From Candidatus Cryptobacteroides avicola (GTDB lineage: Bacteria > Bacteroidota > Bacteroidia > Bacteroidales > UBA932): DNA of 58,484 bases. Both the position numbers and the translations under genes were made by a program. Positions 51,801-58,413 of this stretch are shown here, piece by piece (the stretch's first letter is position 1; the number at the start of each line of letters is the position of its first letter). A model generated the notes under the pieces. That model made no database searches and was not told the DNA's origin. It saw nothing but the letters and a program-made list of their open reading frames with translations. The stretch spans positions 1-58,484 of the forward strand of contig JADILV010000073.1 in assembly GCA_017695115.1 (NCBI GenBank), written 5' to 3'.

Positions 51801-52433
51801 GAACATAGGTTCCGAATCCAGATACACCGTAGAGCCGCCGTCATAGCTGATAGGCATTATGAAATAGTTCGACGGTACCCTGAGTTTCCTGTTCACACCG
51901 TTCTCGGTACTGTTTACATCGGAATAGAAATTATCCTTCACCTCCATTCCACCGATGACCTTACAGCCTACATAGTCCGTCACATAATATACGACATACC
52001 ATTTTGAACCGAGATTGATATATGTCGGACTCTCTCTTGCTTCCGACAACGGGGACGACATGCTTCCCCTCAGATTTGAAAGTCTGTAGAATATCAGCCT
52101 CGAACCTATGTCGTCATTCAGTACAGGAAACTGGTTGCTCCACGACTGGAGAGTATCATATACATAACGGTATATGACCATGTCCTCCGGAAGATCCTCT
52201 ATCTCGGACCATTGGCTGTCACCTTCCCCCAGTGCCCCGGACATGTATTCAGCGAGTATCTCCATCCTTTTCTCCAGTCTCTGGGAAACCTTGGCGGCAA
52301 CTTTGTCCGAATTGCCGGATTCAGTATTGATGATCAATGAAAGCACGAAAAACAGTGCGGCCAACAGAATGGCCATGATACTGGCTTTCGTCCGCATATA
52401 TTCCGTTTCCCTTTTGACAAGACTGCTATTCAT
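48804..52433 (-). CDS. Large NtrY-like membrane sensor histidine kinase (orphan)
   Basis: 1209-aa sensor kinase. The N terminus has one membrane helix (about residues 17-37), a periplasmic domain, then a group of about five to six helices (about 230-450), a second extracytoplasmic region, further helices (about 680-750), another periplasmic stretch and a helix leading to HAMP (about 900-955). The HisKA phospho-acceptor is His987 in VAHEIKNPLTPIKLEI, the NtrY-type form, and the ATPase has N-box NLMTNAIQA, EDNGPGVS and GTGLGLAIC. No response regulator lies nearby. Its start overlaps the rlmH end by 8 bases, so it depends on the rlmH transcript. Confidence 0.9.
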   Translation of the reverse strand: MNSSLVKRETEYMRTKASIMAILLAALFFVLSLIINTESGNSDKVAAKVSQRLEKRMEILAEYMSGALGEGDSQWSEIEDLPEDMVIYRYVYDTLQSWSNQFPVLNDDIGSRLIFYRLSNLRGSMSSPLSEARESPTYINLGSKWYVVYYVTDYVGCKVIGGMEVKDNFYSDVNSTENGVNRKLRVPSNYFIMPISYDGGSTVYLDSEPMFKVIAEARPDLPSVDASMLRWVALLLFTVAVVLYLSAHRTRRAYFISLAILLAMTFVAYFWGLRLQGSLEIFSPNVYADGHLFYSFGSLLIVNTYIFLYILCTYIVRNVFLKKVLLGGSRFQENLYYAVVVALFVLTAVYIHFSLRSLIMNSNISLELYAWNSISLNTLWVYISYTALFLALLMLIQMLKPGIARYAGWKYNVFSRRFLFVYAGICVLYITFIAGSLGFRKELDRMMVWTNRLAIDRDLGLELQLRSVEKSIANDPLFSTLAVDAVNDVIIINRLTENYLNRVSGDYDISVSTFRDSDLRSGPGRRASAAMMENLDYFNQKLRSGTPISDNSRFFYTYDNTGRSSYTGWFIYYSYDCGIIRMFIEIESRSSKDGTGYYSILGANSRLGDVVIPSFYSYAKFISGKLVNYKGTYAYPTVMGDSILEDMLDGGHTHFRAGGYLHFANQVSQDEVIVVSRPVRGIMTYIVTFSYLILIAYAGLLVVTRRRRKKEHVFKKNYFRSRIYTVLFCALFFSLVSIAIVSTTFVYKRNEQNMFNMMSNKITTIQALLESRCMYADSYQDLGTQDFSSYMENVANTTKSDVTLYTPGGKVYRSTTPELFDRMIMGSRMDKDAYYNIKYRSQRFYIHKERLAGHKYYALYSPLFNADGDMVAILSAPYVDTSYDFTRDALFHAATIVNLFFILLSVTLLISTTIVNSMFRPLIEMGKKMNSADLHGLEYIIYKQDDEISGLVDAYNRMVHDLSDSSRQLAQAERDKAWSEMARQVAHEIKNPLTPIKLEIQRLIRLKQKNDPSWNEKFDKVAAVVLEHIDILTDTANEFSTFAKLYSEEPVLLDLDKALRDQLVIFDNKDNIEMSYLGMEHAMVMAPKPQLIRVFVNLMTNAIQAIEIQQKEDAEDGKEIMEGKIRICLRNSVKDGYYDIVFEDNGPGVSDENLGKLFTPNFTTKSAGTGLGLAICRNIVEKCNGEIVYQKSFTLEGACFTVRLPRHIA

Positions 52434-52899
52434 GGTGATACGGTTCGCCTTTAATTATAGTGAAGGCCCTGTAAAGCTGCTCGAGAAATATTGCCCTTAC
52501 CATCTGGTGGGAGAATGTCATCCTTGACAAGGATACGAGGGCAGAAGCCCGGTCATATACCTGTCTGGAAAACCCGTAAGCGCCTCCTGTCACAAAGACA
52601 AGATTCCTGCCGCTTGTGGAAATACGCTTTCCTATCATGTCAGCCCACTCTTTTGAGGTATACTCCCGGCCTTTTTCATCCAGGAGGATGACCTCGTCCG
52701 TATCCTTGAGGCATTTCAGGATAAGCTGTCCCTCCTTTTCTTTAATCTGCTCTTTTGAAAGTGAAGAGACATTCTTCAGTTCCGGTATCTCCACCAGGGA
52801 AAACGGAATATAATGCTTCAGTCTGGAGCGGTATGTCTCCACCCCGTCCCAGACCCAGTTCCGGTCGGTTTTTCCTACAGTAAGCAGTGTGATATTCAT
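52426..52899 (-). CDS. rlmH: 23S rRNA (pseudouridine1915-N3)-methyltransferase RlmH
   Basis: 157-aa SPOUT-class methyltransferase modifying helix 69 of 23S rRNA. The AdoMet knot has ILLDEKGREYTSKEWA and FVTGGAYGFS, and the C terminus RMTFSHQMVRAIFLEQLYRAF is intact. It has a well-spaced promoter (TTG at 52943-52945, 20 bases, TATATTTG at 52915-52922). It precedes and overlaps the kinase gene by 8 bases. Confidence 0.95.
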   Translation of the reverse strand: MNITLLTVGKTDRNWVWDGVETYRSRLKHYIPFSLVEIPELKNVSSLSKEQIKEKEGQLILKCLKDTDEVILLDEKGREYTSKEWADMIGKRISTSGRNLVFVTGGAYGFSRQVYDRASALVSLSRMTFSHQMVRAIFLEQLYRAFTIIKGEPYHHE

Positions 52900-52914
52900 A
52901 AAGTTCCTTCACTG

Positions 52915-52945
52915 CAAATATATAAATGTGGCTCGGTATTTGCAA
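52915..52945 (-). promoter_or_regulatory. Housekeeping promoter of rlmH and the histidine kinase
   Basis: On the minus strand TTG (52943-52945), 20 bases, TATATTTG (52915-52922). The -33 TTG shares bases with the -12 part of the plus-strand sigma-54-like element at 52929-52944, so the two polymerases could compete. Confidence 0.65.
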
Positions 52946-52983
52946 GATTCCGCCCGGCTATATCGGATATGTTGAGCCAACAT
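52926..52983 (+). repeat. Inverted repeat framing the DUF4783 leader
   Basis: ATGTGGCTC (52926-52934) can pair with GAGCCAACAT (52974-52983) with one bulged base. The intervening 39 bases hold a smaller CCG/CGG pairing. The 3' arm ends five bases before the DUF4783 ATG. The 5' arm overlaps the sigma-54-like element, so only part would be in the RNA if that promoter is used. Confidence 0.35.
52929..52944 (+). promoter_or_regulatory. Sigma-54-type (-24/-12) element upstream of the DUF4783 gene
   Basis: TGGCTCG, four bases, TTTGCA-type: GG at 52930-52931 and GC at 52942-52943, exactly 12 bases apart. It matches TGGCACG-N4-TTGCA except A to T at one -24-box position. No TAnnTTTG box is present for this gene. 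Predicted start near 52955. No rpoN or activator gene is in the window. Confidence 0.5.
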
Positions 52984-52988
52984 TTCAC

Positions 52989-53390
52989 ATGAAGAACTGT
53001 TTAAGCATCGCGTCAGCTTTTATATCCCTGTTCATAGGGGTCGGTTCGTATGCCCAGGACACAAGCTACGATGTATTTGTGCCTATAGCCAAATACATGC
53101 AGGCAGGAGATGCGGACAAGCTCTCGGCATGGTTCGCCGACAACCTTGAAATCACGATATTCACAGTCACCAATGACTCCAGCCGCAGCCAGGCCAGGCA
53201 AATCCTCAAGACTTTCTTCAACTCCTACACCCCACGGTCGTTCGACCTCACCCACAAGGCAGGGAGAGCCAATATGAAATATGCTCTGGGATCGCTTAAT
53301 GCAGGAGGAGAAATATTCATAGTCACGATTTTCGTCAGCTACAAAGACACGTCATATAAAATCCAGCAAATAAAAATAGAACGCATGTAA
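52989..53390 (+). CDS. DUF4783 exported protein
   Basis: 133-aa protein of the Bacteroidota DUF4783 family, function unknown, with an NTF2-like small fold. A signal peptide (MKNCLSIASAFISLFIGVGSYAQ) is followed by FVPIAKYMQAGDADKLSAWFADN, ARQILKTFFNSY and a terminal strand SYKIQQIKIERM. The ATG at 52989 gives the signal peptide; an in-frame ATG at 52926 lies in the leader. It stands alone between two sigma-54-like elements and is divergent from rlmH. Confidence 0.85.
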   Translation: MKNCLSIASAFISLFIGVGSYAQDTSYDVFVPIAKYMQAGDADKLSAWFADNLEITIFTVTNDSSRSQARQILKTFFNSYTPRSFDLTHKAGRANMKYALGSLNAGGEIFIVTIFVSYKDTSYKIQQIKIERM

Positions 53391-53396
53391 TAAGTT

Positions 53397-53412
53397 TGGC
53401 ACAGTAGTTGCA
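53397..53412 (+). promoter_or_regulatory. Sigma-54-type (-24/-12) promoter directly after the DUF4783 gene
   Basis: TGGCACA, GTAG, TTGCA preceded by TT: GG at 53398-53399 and GC at 53410-53411, 12 bases apart. It matches the consensus at every core position except the last base of the -24 box. It begins seven bases after the DUF4783 stop. Predicted start near 53423. Confidence 0.6.
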
Positions 53413-53422
53413 ATCTTCTTAA

Positions 53423-53495
53423 ATCGGTTAGTTTAGTTGTTAATAATAGGGTTATAGTGAAAAAAGTCTGAGCTGTGAAGTTCAGACTTTTTTTC
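53423..53495 (+). ncRNA. Predicted small RNA from the sigma-54-type promoter
   Basis: Start inferred from the -12 GC and end from the intrinsic terminator, giving about 73 nt. No ATG-started open frame lies between them. The 5' half is A/T-rich and unstructured (CGGTTAGTTTAGTTGTTAAT), as in target-pairing regions, and the 3' half is the terminator hairpin. There is no homology evidence; an alternative is that the hairpin only ends the neighbouring genes. Confidence 0.4.
53461..53495. terminator. Bidirectional intrinsic terminator
   Basis: AAAAAAGTCTGA (53461-53472) pairs with TCAGACTTTTTTT (53483-53495) around a ten-base loop. It has T runs on both strands, so it can stop DUF4783 or sRNA transcription rightward and M16 transcription leftward. 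Confidence 0.9.
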
Positions 53496-53516
53496 TTTAT
53501 GTTACGGAAGCCGGAT

Positions 53517-54749
53517 TTACAGGAATATAAGCCGGCTGCATGACGGCCGGCTGAAAATACGCATGGCCGACTCCTGTATATCGGACGAAGTAACAGACTC
53601 CACCATCTCCCTTGTCTTGCTACCAGAGATGACCGTACCGTATGCAAGCAGGCTCTTGCACATAGAGAGACACTGCGACTCGCCGTTGTCCGAAGCTATC
53701 GCCAGCTGTCCCAGAAACTGTTTCTTGGCGGCCGAAAGCATACGGGGACCGAACGGAGAATCCTGCAGTTTCCGGACTTCCTTTCCTATGAATTCCTGGC
53801 ATTTTTCATGATTGGACCTGTCGCATCCGAAACTGATGACAGCGATTCCGGTATCGGCATACTGCGTATATGAGCATTCCACTCCATACACAAGGCCGTA
53901 CTTTTCGCGCAGGACCGAATTCAATATCGAGTTGCTTGCAGGACCGCCGAGTATATTGCACAGCAGTGCCGCAGCCACCCTTTCGTGATCCTGATAAAGG
54001 GACGGCGCAGGCCCTCCTATTATACAATTGACCTGATGGTTGCGCTTGTTCACAGTCTTGTCGAAAACATTGTGGATATCAACTGCCGGCCTGGTTCCGG
54101 AAACGGCGTCCGCCGTTTCTCTTCCCGAGAAGAATTTACCGCAAAGACGTTCTGCAAGACCGCGCATACGCTCCTCCGGAATGTCAGCCACAACGGAAAA
54201 GGACATATTCTCCGGTATGAATTTCTCTTTGGTGAACCTGTGCAGTTCCGCGCCTGTAATTTTCCGGACCGAAGCCGCAGTTCCCAATATCGGACGGGAT
54301 AGAGGGTGCCCCTGGAAAAGCATCTCTTCAAACCTGTCATAGATGTCTTCGGATGGCGAATCCTTATATGAATTGATTTCATCAATCACCACCCCTTTCT
54401 CTTTCTCCACTTCTTTCTCCGGGAACGTTGCCGATGCTGCCAGTTCAAAAAGAAGGTCCGCAGCTTTCGGAAGGTCCTCTTTAAGGACCGTAGCATGGAG
54501 CACTATCTCCTCTTTAGTCGTATAGGCATTCAATTCCCCTCCGAGCCTGTCAAGATAGGAATTGATGACGGAAGCGCTCCTGCGCTCAGTTCCTTTGAAT
54601 ATCGTATGCTCTGCAAAATGTGCTATCCCGCTATGGTACCCGTCTTCGTTACGTGTCCCGCACTTTATGCCCAGAGCACAATAAGCGACTGAATTGCCGT
54701 TTCTTTTGACTGCATATCCAAGCCCGCAGCCAGCCGTACCTATAATCAT
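53517..54749 (-). CDS. M16-family zinc metallopeptidase
   Basis: 410-aa pitrilysin-like protease or processing enzyme. The inverted zinc motif HFAEH is at residues 44-48 (HxxEH), and the third zinc ligand Glu lies about 75 residues later in VIDEINSYKDSPSE. The second, inactive-type half runs from about residue 210 with the R/Y-type substrate motif REKYGLVYGVECSY. No signal peptide is evident, so it may act in the cytosol. It lies 15 bases after the secreted unknown gene at 54765 and ends at a bidirectional terminator. Confidence 0.92.
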   Translation of the reverse strand: MIIGTAGCGLGYAVKRNGNSVAYCALGIKCGTRNEDGYHSGIAHFAEHTIFKGTERRSASVINSYLDRLGGELNAYTTKEEIVLHATVLKEDLPKAADLLFELAASATFPEKEVEKEKGVVIDEINSYKDSPSEDIYDRFEEMLFQGHPLSRPILGTAASVRKITGAELHRFTKEKFIPENMSFSVVADIPEERMRGLAERLCGKFFSGRETADAVSGTRPAVDIHNVFDKTVNKRNHQVNCIIGGPAPSLYQDHERVAAALLCNILGGPASNSILNSVLREKYGLVYGVECSYTQYADTGIAVISFGCDRSNHEKCQEFIGKEVRKLQDSPFGPRMLSAAKKQFLGQLAIASDNGESQCLSMCKSLLAYGTVISGSKTREMVESVTSSDIQESAMRIFSRPSCSRLIFL

Positions 54750-54764
54750 ATATCCGCTCCGGTA

Positions 54765-55613
54765 TCAGTCAAGGGCCTCTACTATCCTGTTCATATCTTC
54801 AACCAGAAAGCCAGGTCCCGTTTTTCTGGTTATCCTGTGTTTTCGGAAATAATAAAGTTCCCCGTCTTCTGCGTTGACAAGCATCTTATAGCAGAACGCT
54901 CCCGGCTGGGGATCCTCCGGACACACCGTATAGCTCACCACCGCATCCGCCACATTTCCGGCCACATACTCGTCTGCAGTGTCCATATCCGTTACGACTA
55001 TAGGGGCTTTCAGGTAGTCATCCTCCAGCTGAAGAACATCAGCAGACAAATCCTCTTCAGCCATAATCACCTGTTTTCCTTTAATCTTGCCGATATTGTT
55101 GGAATATGCGATAAGCGGACTGTAGGCGACGATGTCAGTCGCTATCGAAGACAGCACATGCTGCTGGACGATATTCAGCATCAGCGGAAGGAATACGGTT
55201 TCCCTTCCGGAAGGGGAATCGACGGCAGCATACGGAAATGTAATGAGTTCCAACATCTTGTCAAGACCTTTTTCCGCTTCCGGACCTCCTTTGAGCAAAG
55301 AAAGGAACTCTATGCCGGGTCCGGACTCTTTTCTGAACTGTCCTTTCACCTTGATCAGGAAATAATAATCCGCGTCAGTCTTCATCTCCTGAAAGTCCTC
55401 TATAGAGCAGAACTCATAGGGAGAAATCGTCCAATGCTCGCGGACGGCCTCTTTCAAGGTCGAATCATAGAACATATTGCCGGAAAGCACTACCTTGGTT
55501 ACCTTCTCCGTAAAATCTTCTATCTTGACTTTCTTCGTGGTAATCTGGGCCTGCGCCGCCATCAATGCCGGGATGGAGAGCGCCGCAACAAGTAAAATCA
55601 ATATCTTTTTCAT
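54765..55613 (-). CDS. Exported protein of unknown function
   Basis: 282-aa secreted protein. A signal peptide (MKKILILLVAALSIPALMAAQAQ) precedes a soluble domain with segments VEDFTEKV-like KIEDFTEKVTKVVLSG, WTISPYEFCSIEDF, DADYYFLIKVKGQF and YVAGNVADAVVSY. Of three tandem ATGs (55619, 55616, 55613) I chose the last, because GGAGG (55621-55625) then sits seven bases away. I do not recognise a family. It shares its strand and a 15-base gap with the M16 peptidase gene, so the two may form one unit. Confidence 0.75.
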   Translation of the reverse strand: MKKILILLVAALSIPALMAAQAQITTKKVKIEDFTEKVTKVVLSGNMFYDSTLKEAVREHWTISPYEFCSIEDFQEMKTDADYYFLIKVKGQFRKESGPGIEFLSLLKGGPEAEKGLDKMLELITFPYAAVDSPSGRETVFLPLMLNIVQQHVLSSIATDIVAYSPLIAYSNNIGKIKGKQVIMAEEDLSADVLQLEDDYLKAPIVVTDMDTADEYVAGNVADAVVSYTVCPEDPQPGAFCYKMLVNAEDGELYYFRKHRITRKTGPGFLVEDMNRIVEALD

Positions 55614-55654
55614 CATCATTCCTCCAAAGGCCGTAAAGATAAATATAATTTTAA

Positions 55655-55662
55655 TAAATTTG
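55655..55662 (+). promoter_or_regulatory. Bacteroidota -7 box for dnaX
   Basis: TAAATTTG, 18 bases before the dnaX ATG, predicting a short leader. It is divergent from the exported-protein gene. Confidence 0.5.
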
Positions 55663-55680
55663 TAGGTTATATTATCGGTT

Positions 55681-57435
55681 ATGTCAGATTATATAGTATC
55701 AGCACGGAAATACAGACCGGACAGTTTCGGGTCACTCATCGGGCAGGACAATATCGCCCAGACCCTGAAGAATTCGATCCTGAGAGGCCAGCTCGCACAT
55801 GCATATCTTTTCTGCGGGCCACGTGGAGTGGGAAAGACCAGTACGGCAAGGATATTCGCAAAAACCATCAACTGCTCAGACCCGACCCCGGATATGGAGC
55901 CATGCGGCAAATGCGAATCGTGCCTGTCATTCGCAGAGGGGAGATCTTACTGCATACATGAACTGGACGCAGCTTCAAACAACGGAGTAGATGACATCAA
56001 GGCCCTGATGGATCAGGTACGCATCCCTCCGCAGGTCGGCAAGTACAGCGTCTACATCATTGATGAGGTCCACATGCTTTCCCAGGCTGCTTTCAATGCT
56101 TTTCTGAAGACCCTGGAAGAACCTCCGGCGCATGCGATATTCATTCTGGCCACTACCGAAAAACATAAGATACTCCCTACCATCCTGTCCAGATGCCAGA
56201 CATACGATTTCAACAGGATTACAGTAGAGAACATCGTCCGGAACCTCAGGGACATAGCTACAAAAGAGAATATACGCATTGATGATGAATCGCTCCATGT
56301 CATAGCCCACAAGGCAGACGGTGCGATGAGGGACGCCCTTACAATATTCGACCAGACCGTAGCTTTCTGCGGAACGGATGTGAAATACCAGGATGTACTG
56401 AAAAACCTGAACGTTCTGGACTACGAGCACTGCTTCATGCTGGTGGATGACTTTCTCAGGGGAGATTATGCCGCGGCTCTGCTCAAATTCGACGAAATAC
56501 TGTCCAAGGGATTCAATGCGCTCCACTTCATGGCTGCACTCAGCTCCCACCTGAGAGACCTGGCTGTAAGCAAAAGCGCAGGACTGGAAGCCTTGCTTGA
56601 CCTTCCCGACTCTCTGAAAAAAAGATACAAAGAACAGGCTGACCGGTGCTCCATGCAGTTTCTGTATGAAGCGCTCAATATCACCACGACATGCGAGTCC
56701 GGTTACAGAGCAAGCATAAACCAGAGACTTCACATCGAATTCGCATTGATGAAGCTCAGTTTTCTGGTGCAGAAAGGACTGTCCGCACCTCCTTCCACGG
56801 CACCGGAGCAAAGTTCCATGCAGAAAATCAGCCGGCCTCAGACACCGGCAATAGAGACTCCGCCGGCCCGGACACAGGTACCGGAGGAAAGGAAGGAACA
56901 AAGCCGGACTGAAGTATCCGTGGCGGAAGACGGGAATCAGCCTGCGGCACCAAGAAGAAGGCAGGCCAGGACAACTGCATCAACTTCCTTATCCATCAAA
57001 TCAATGATGTCCGGAAATGAAGAAAAACATGCTTCAGAACCCGCAGAGACGGAATCTGCGGAAATACCGGACGACGAACTGCTGAGATTCAAATGGAAAG
57101 ATCTTGCCGCCATGTATGCCGCAAAGCCGAGGCTGTCCAACACTTTGAGTGCATCTACGCTTGAAATAACTCTTCAGGACGGAGCCAAATACTTGACATT
57201 CAATGTCCAGAACGTAGCTCAGAAAGACTGGATAGAATCAAAGCTGCTGCATGAACTGGAAAGGACGTTCAGAAAACTCACGGGAACGGACAAAGTATAT
57301 CTGAGAGTTTCCGTAATTCCCGATTCCGAAGTGAAGCAGACCATATACATGCCGAGTGAACAGGCAAAAGACCTGATATCAAAAAATGAAGAAGTCAAGA
57401 ATCTTGTAAAGGATTTTGAACTGGATGTGAAATAA
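55681..57435 (+). CDS. dnaX: DNA polymerase III subunit gamma/tau
   Basis: 584-aa clamp-loader ATPase. Walker A GPRGVGKTS is near residue 45, the zinc-binding CGKCESC near 79, IIDEVHMLS (Walker B) near 128, the sensor-1 LATTEKHKI and the SRC motif LSRCQTYDF near 180. A Pro/Thr/Glu-rich linker (about 380-470) leads to a C-terminal tau-like domain. A run of seven A at 56617-56623 is the only candidate slippery site. It is followed 18 bases later by lptB. Confidence 0.95.
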   Translation: MSDYIVSARKYRPDSFGSLIGQDNIAQTLKNSILRGQLAHAYLFCGPRGVGKTSTARIFAKTINCSDPTPDMEPCGKCESCLSFAEGRSYCIHELDAASNNGVDDIKALMDQVRIPPQVGKYSVYIIDEVHMLSQAAFNAFLKTLEEPPAHAIFILATTEKHKILPTILSRCQTYDFNRITVENIVRNLRDIATKENIRIDDESLHVIAHKADGAMRDALTIFDQTVAFCGTDVKYQDVLKNLNVLDYEHCFMLVDDFLRGDYAAALLKFDEILSKGFNALHFMAALSSHLRDLAVSKSAGLEALLDLPDSLKKRYKEQADRCSMQFLYEALNITTTCESGYRASINQRLHIEFALMKLSFLVQKGLSAPPSTAPEQSSMQKISRPQTPAIETPPARTQVPEERKEQSRTEVSVAEDGNQPAAPRRRQARTTASTSLSIKSMMSGNEEKHASEPAETESAEIPDDELLRFKWKDLAAMYAAKPRLSNTLSASTLEITLQDGAKYLTFNVQNVAQKDWIESKLLHELERTFRKLTGTDKVYLRVSVIPDSEVKQTIYMPSEQAKDLISKNEEVKNLVKDFELDVK

Positions 57436-57453
57436 TTTATACTTCAGATAAAC

Positions 57454-58218
57454 ATGAAACTGCGTTGCGAAAACCTTGTAAAAAAATACGGAGTAAGGAC
57501 TGTAGTGAAAGGTGTCTCCATGGAAGTGTCACAAGGGGAAATCGTAGGTTTCCTCGGCCCCAACGGAGCCGGAAAGACCACAAGTTTCTACATGATAACG
57601 GGACTTATTGTTCCCAATGCAGGCAGAATCTTCCTTGATGACGAAGACATAACATCTCTCCCGATGTACATGAGGGCCCAGAAAGGAGTCGGATATCTCG
57701 CGCAGGAAGCATCTGTTTTCAGACGTATGTCTGTGGAGGACAATATAATGTCCGTTATGGAAATGTCCTCATACACTAAAGCCGAAAGGAAAGAAAGACT
57801 GGAATCACTGATTGACGAGTTCAATCTCCATAAAGTCAGGAAAAGCCTGGGCATCCAGCTCTCAGGAGGGGAAAGAAGACGCTGCGAAATAGCCCGTGCC
57901 CTGGCGATAGACCCGAAATTCATCCTGCTTGACGAGCCATTCGCCGGCGTCGACCCTATAGCAGTAGAAGATATCCAGTATATCATAGCCAAACTCAAAT
58001 ACAAGAATATCGGGGTCATCATCACAGACCACAACGTAGGAGAAACACTGGCCATTATAGACAGGGCATATCTCCTTTATGAAGGGAATATTCTCCAGAG
58101 CGGTACACCTGAAGCTCTTGCATCAGACGATGAAGTCCGCACCAAATACCTCGGATCCAATTTCGTCCTTAAAAGATCGTCAGCATTTGACAGAGCACAG
58201 GCAGAACGGTCTGAATAA
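57454..58218 (+). CDS. lptB: LPS export ABC transporter ATP-binding protein LptB
   Basis: 254-aa ATPase that powers LPS extraction through LptFG. Walker A GPNGAGKTT is at residues 36-44. The Q-loop region YLAQEASVFRRMSVEDNI, signature LSGGERRRCEIARAL, Walker B FILLDEPFAGVDP and the switch His in IITDHNVGETL are all present, with the LptB-type C-terminal tail. LptF and LptG are not in the window. It ends with a strong terminator. Confidence 0.95.
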   Translation: MKLRCENLVKKYGVRTVVKGVSMEVSQGEIVGFLGPNGAGKTTSFYMITGLIVPNAGRIFLDDEDITSLPMYMRAQKGVGYLAQEASVFRRMSVEDNIMSVMEMSSYTKAERKERLESLIDEFNLHKVRKSLGIQLSGGERRRCEIARALAIDPKFILLDEPFAGVDPIAVEDIQYIIAKLKYKNIGVIITDHNVGETLAIIDRAYLLYEGNILQSGTPEALASDDEVRTKYLGSNFVLKRSSAFDRAQAERSE

Positions 58219-58263
58219 CAAGATTGACGGACAGCGCATCAGATCTGTCTGTAGAGCAATATC

Positions 58264-58308
58264 AAAGAGAGGGGTGAGCCAGATTTTTGACTCACCCCTC
58301 TCTTTGTC
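58264..58308 (+). terminator. Intrinsic terminator after lptB
   Basis: Fifteen-base perfect stem (58264-58278 with 58291-58305) around a twelve-base loop, ending in TTTGTCT. It can also act on the minus strand because the stem begins with AAA. Confidence 0.92.
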
Positions 58309-58361
58309 TACACCTTATATGAAGTCCCCCAATTCTCACTGGGTACTTTCCTGATAACCAT

Positions 58362-58401
58362 AAAAAAAGGTTCCCGGAGGAGAATGTCTCTTCCGGGAAC
58401 C
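58362..58401 (-). terminator. Intrinsic terminator of the rRNA operon
   Basis: On the minus strand GGTTCCCGGA (complement of 58392-58401) pairs with TCCGGGAACC (complement of 58369-58378), followed by seven T. It lies just after the 5S rRNA. Confidence 0.93.
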
Positions 58402-58413
58402 CTGTATCAAAAG

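Noticed and set aside
56617..56623. Run of seven A in dnaX as a programmed frameshift site
   Set aside because: A -1 shift would stop after about six codons at roughly residue 320, before the end of the domain needed for a gamma subunit. No downstream stimulatory hairpin was seen.
55975..56901. 308-codon minus-strand open frame inside dnaX
   Set aside because: Antisense shadow; no recognisable features.
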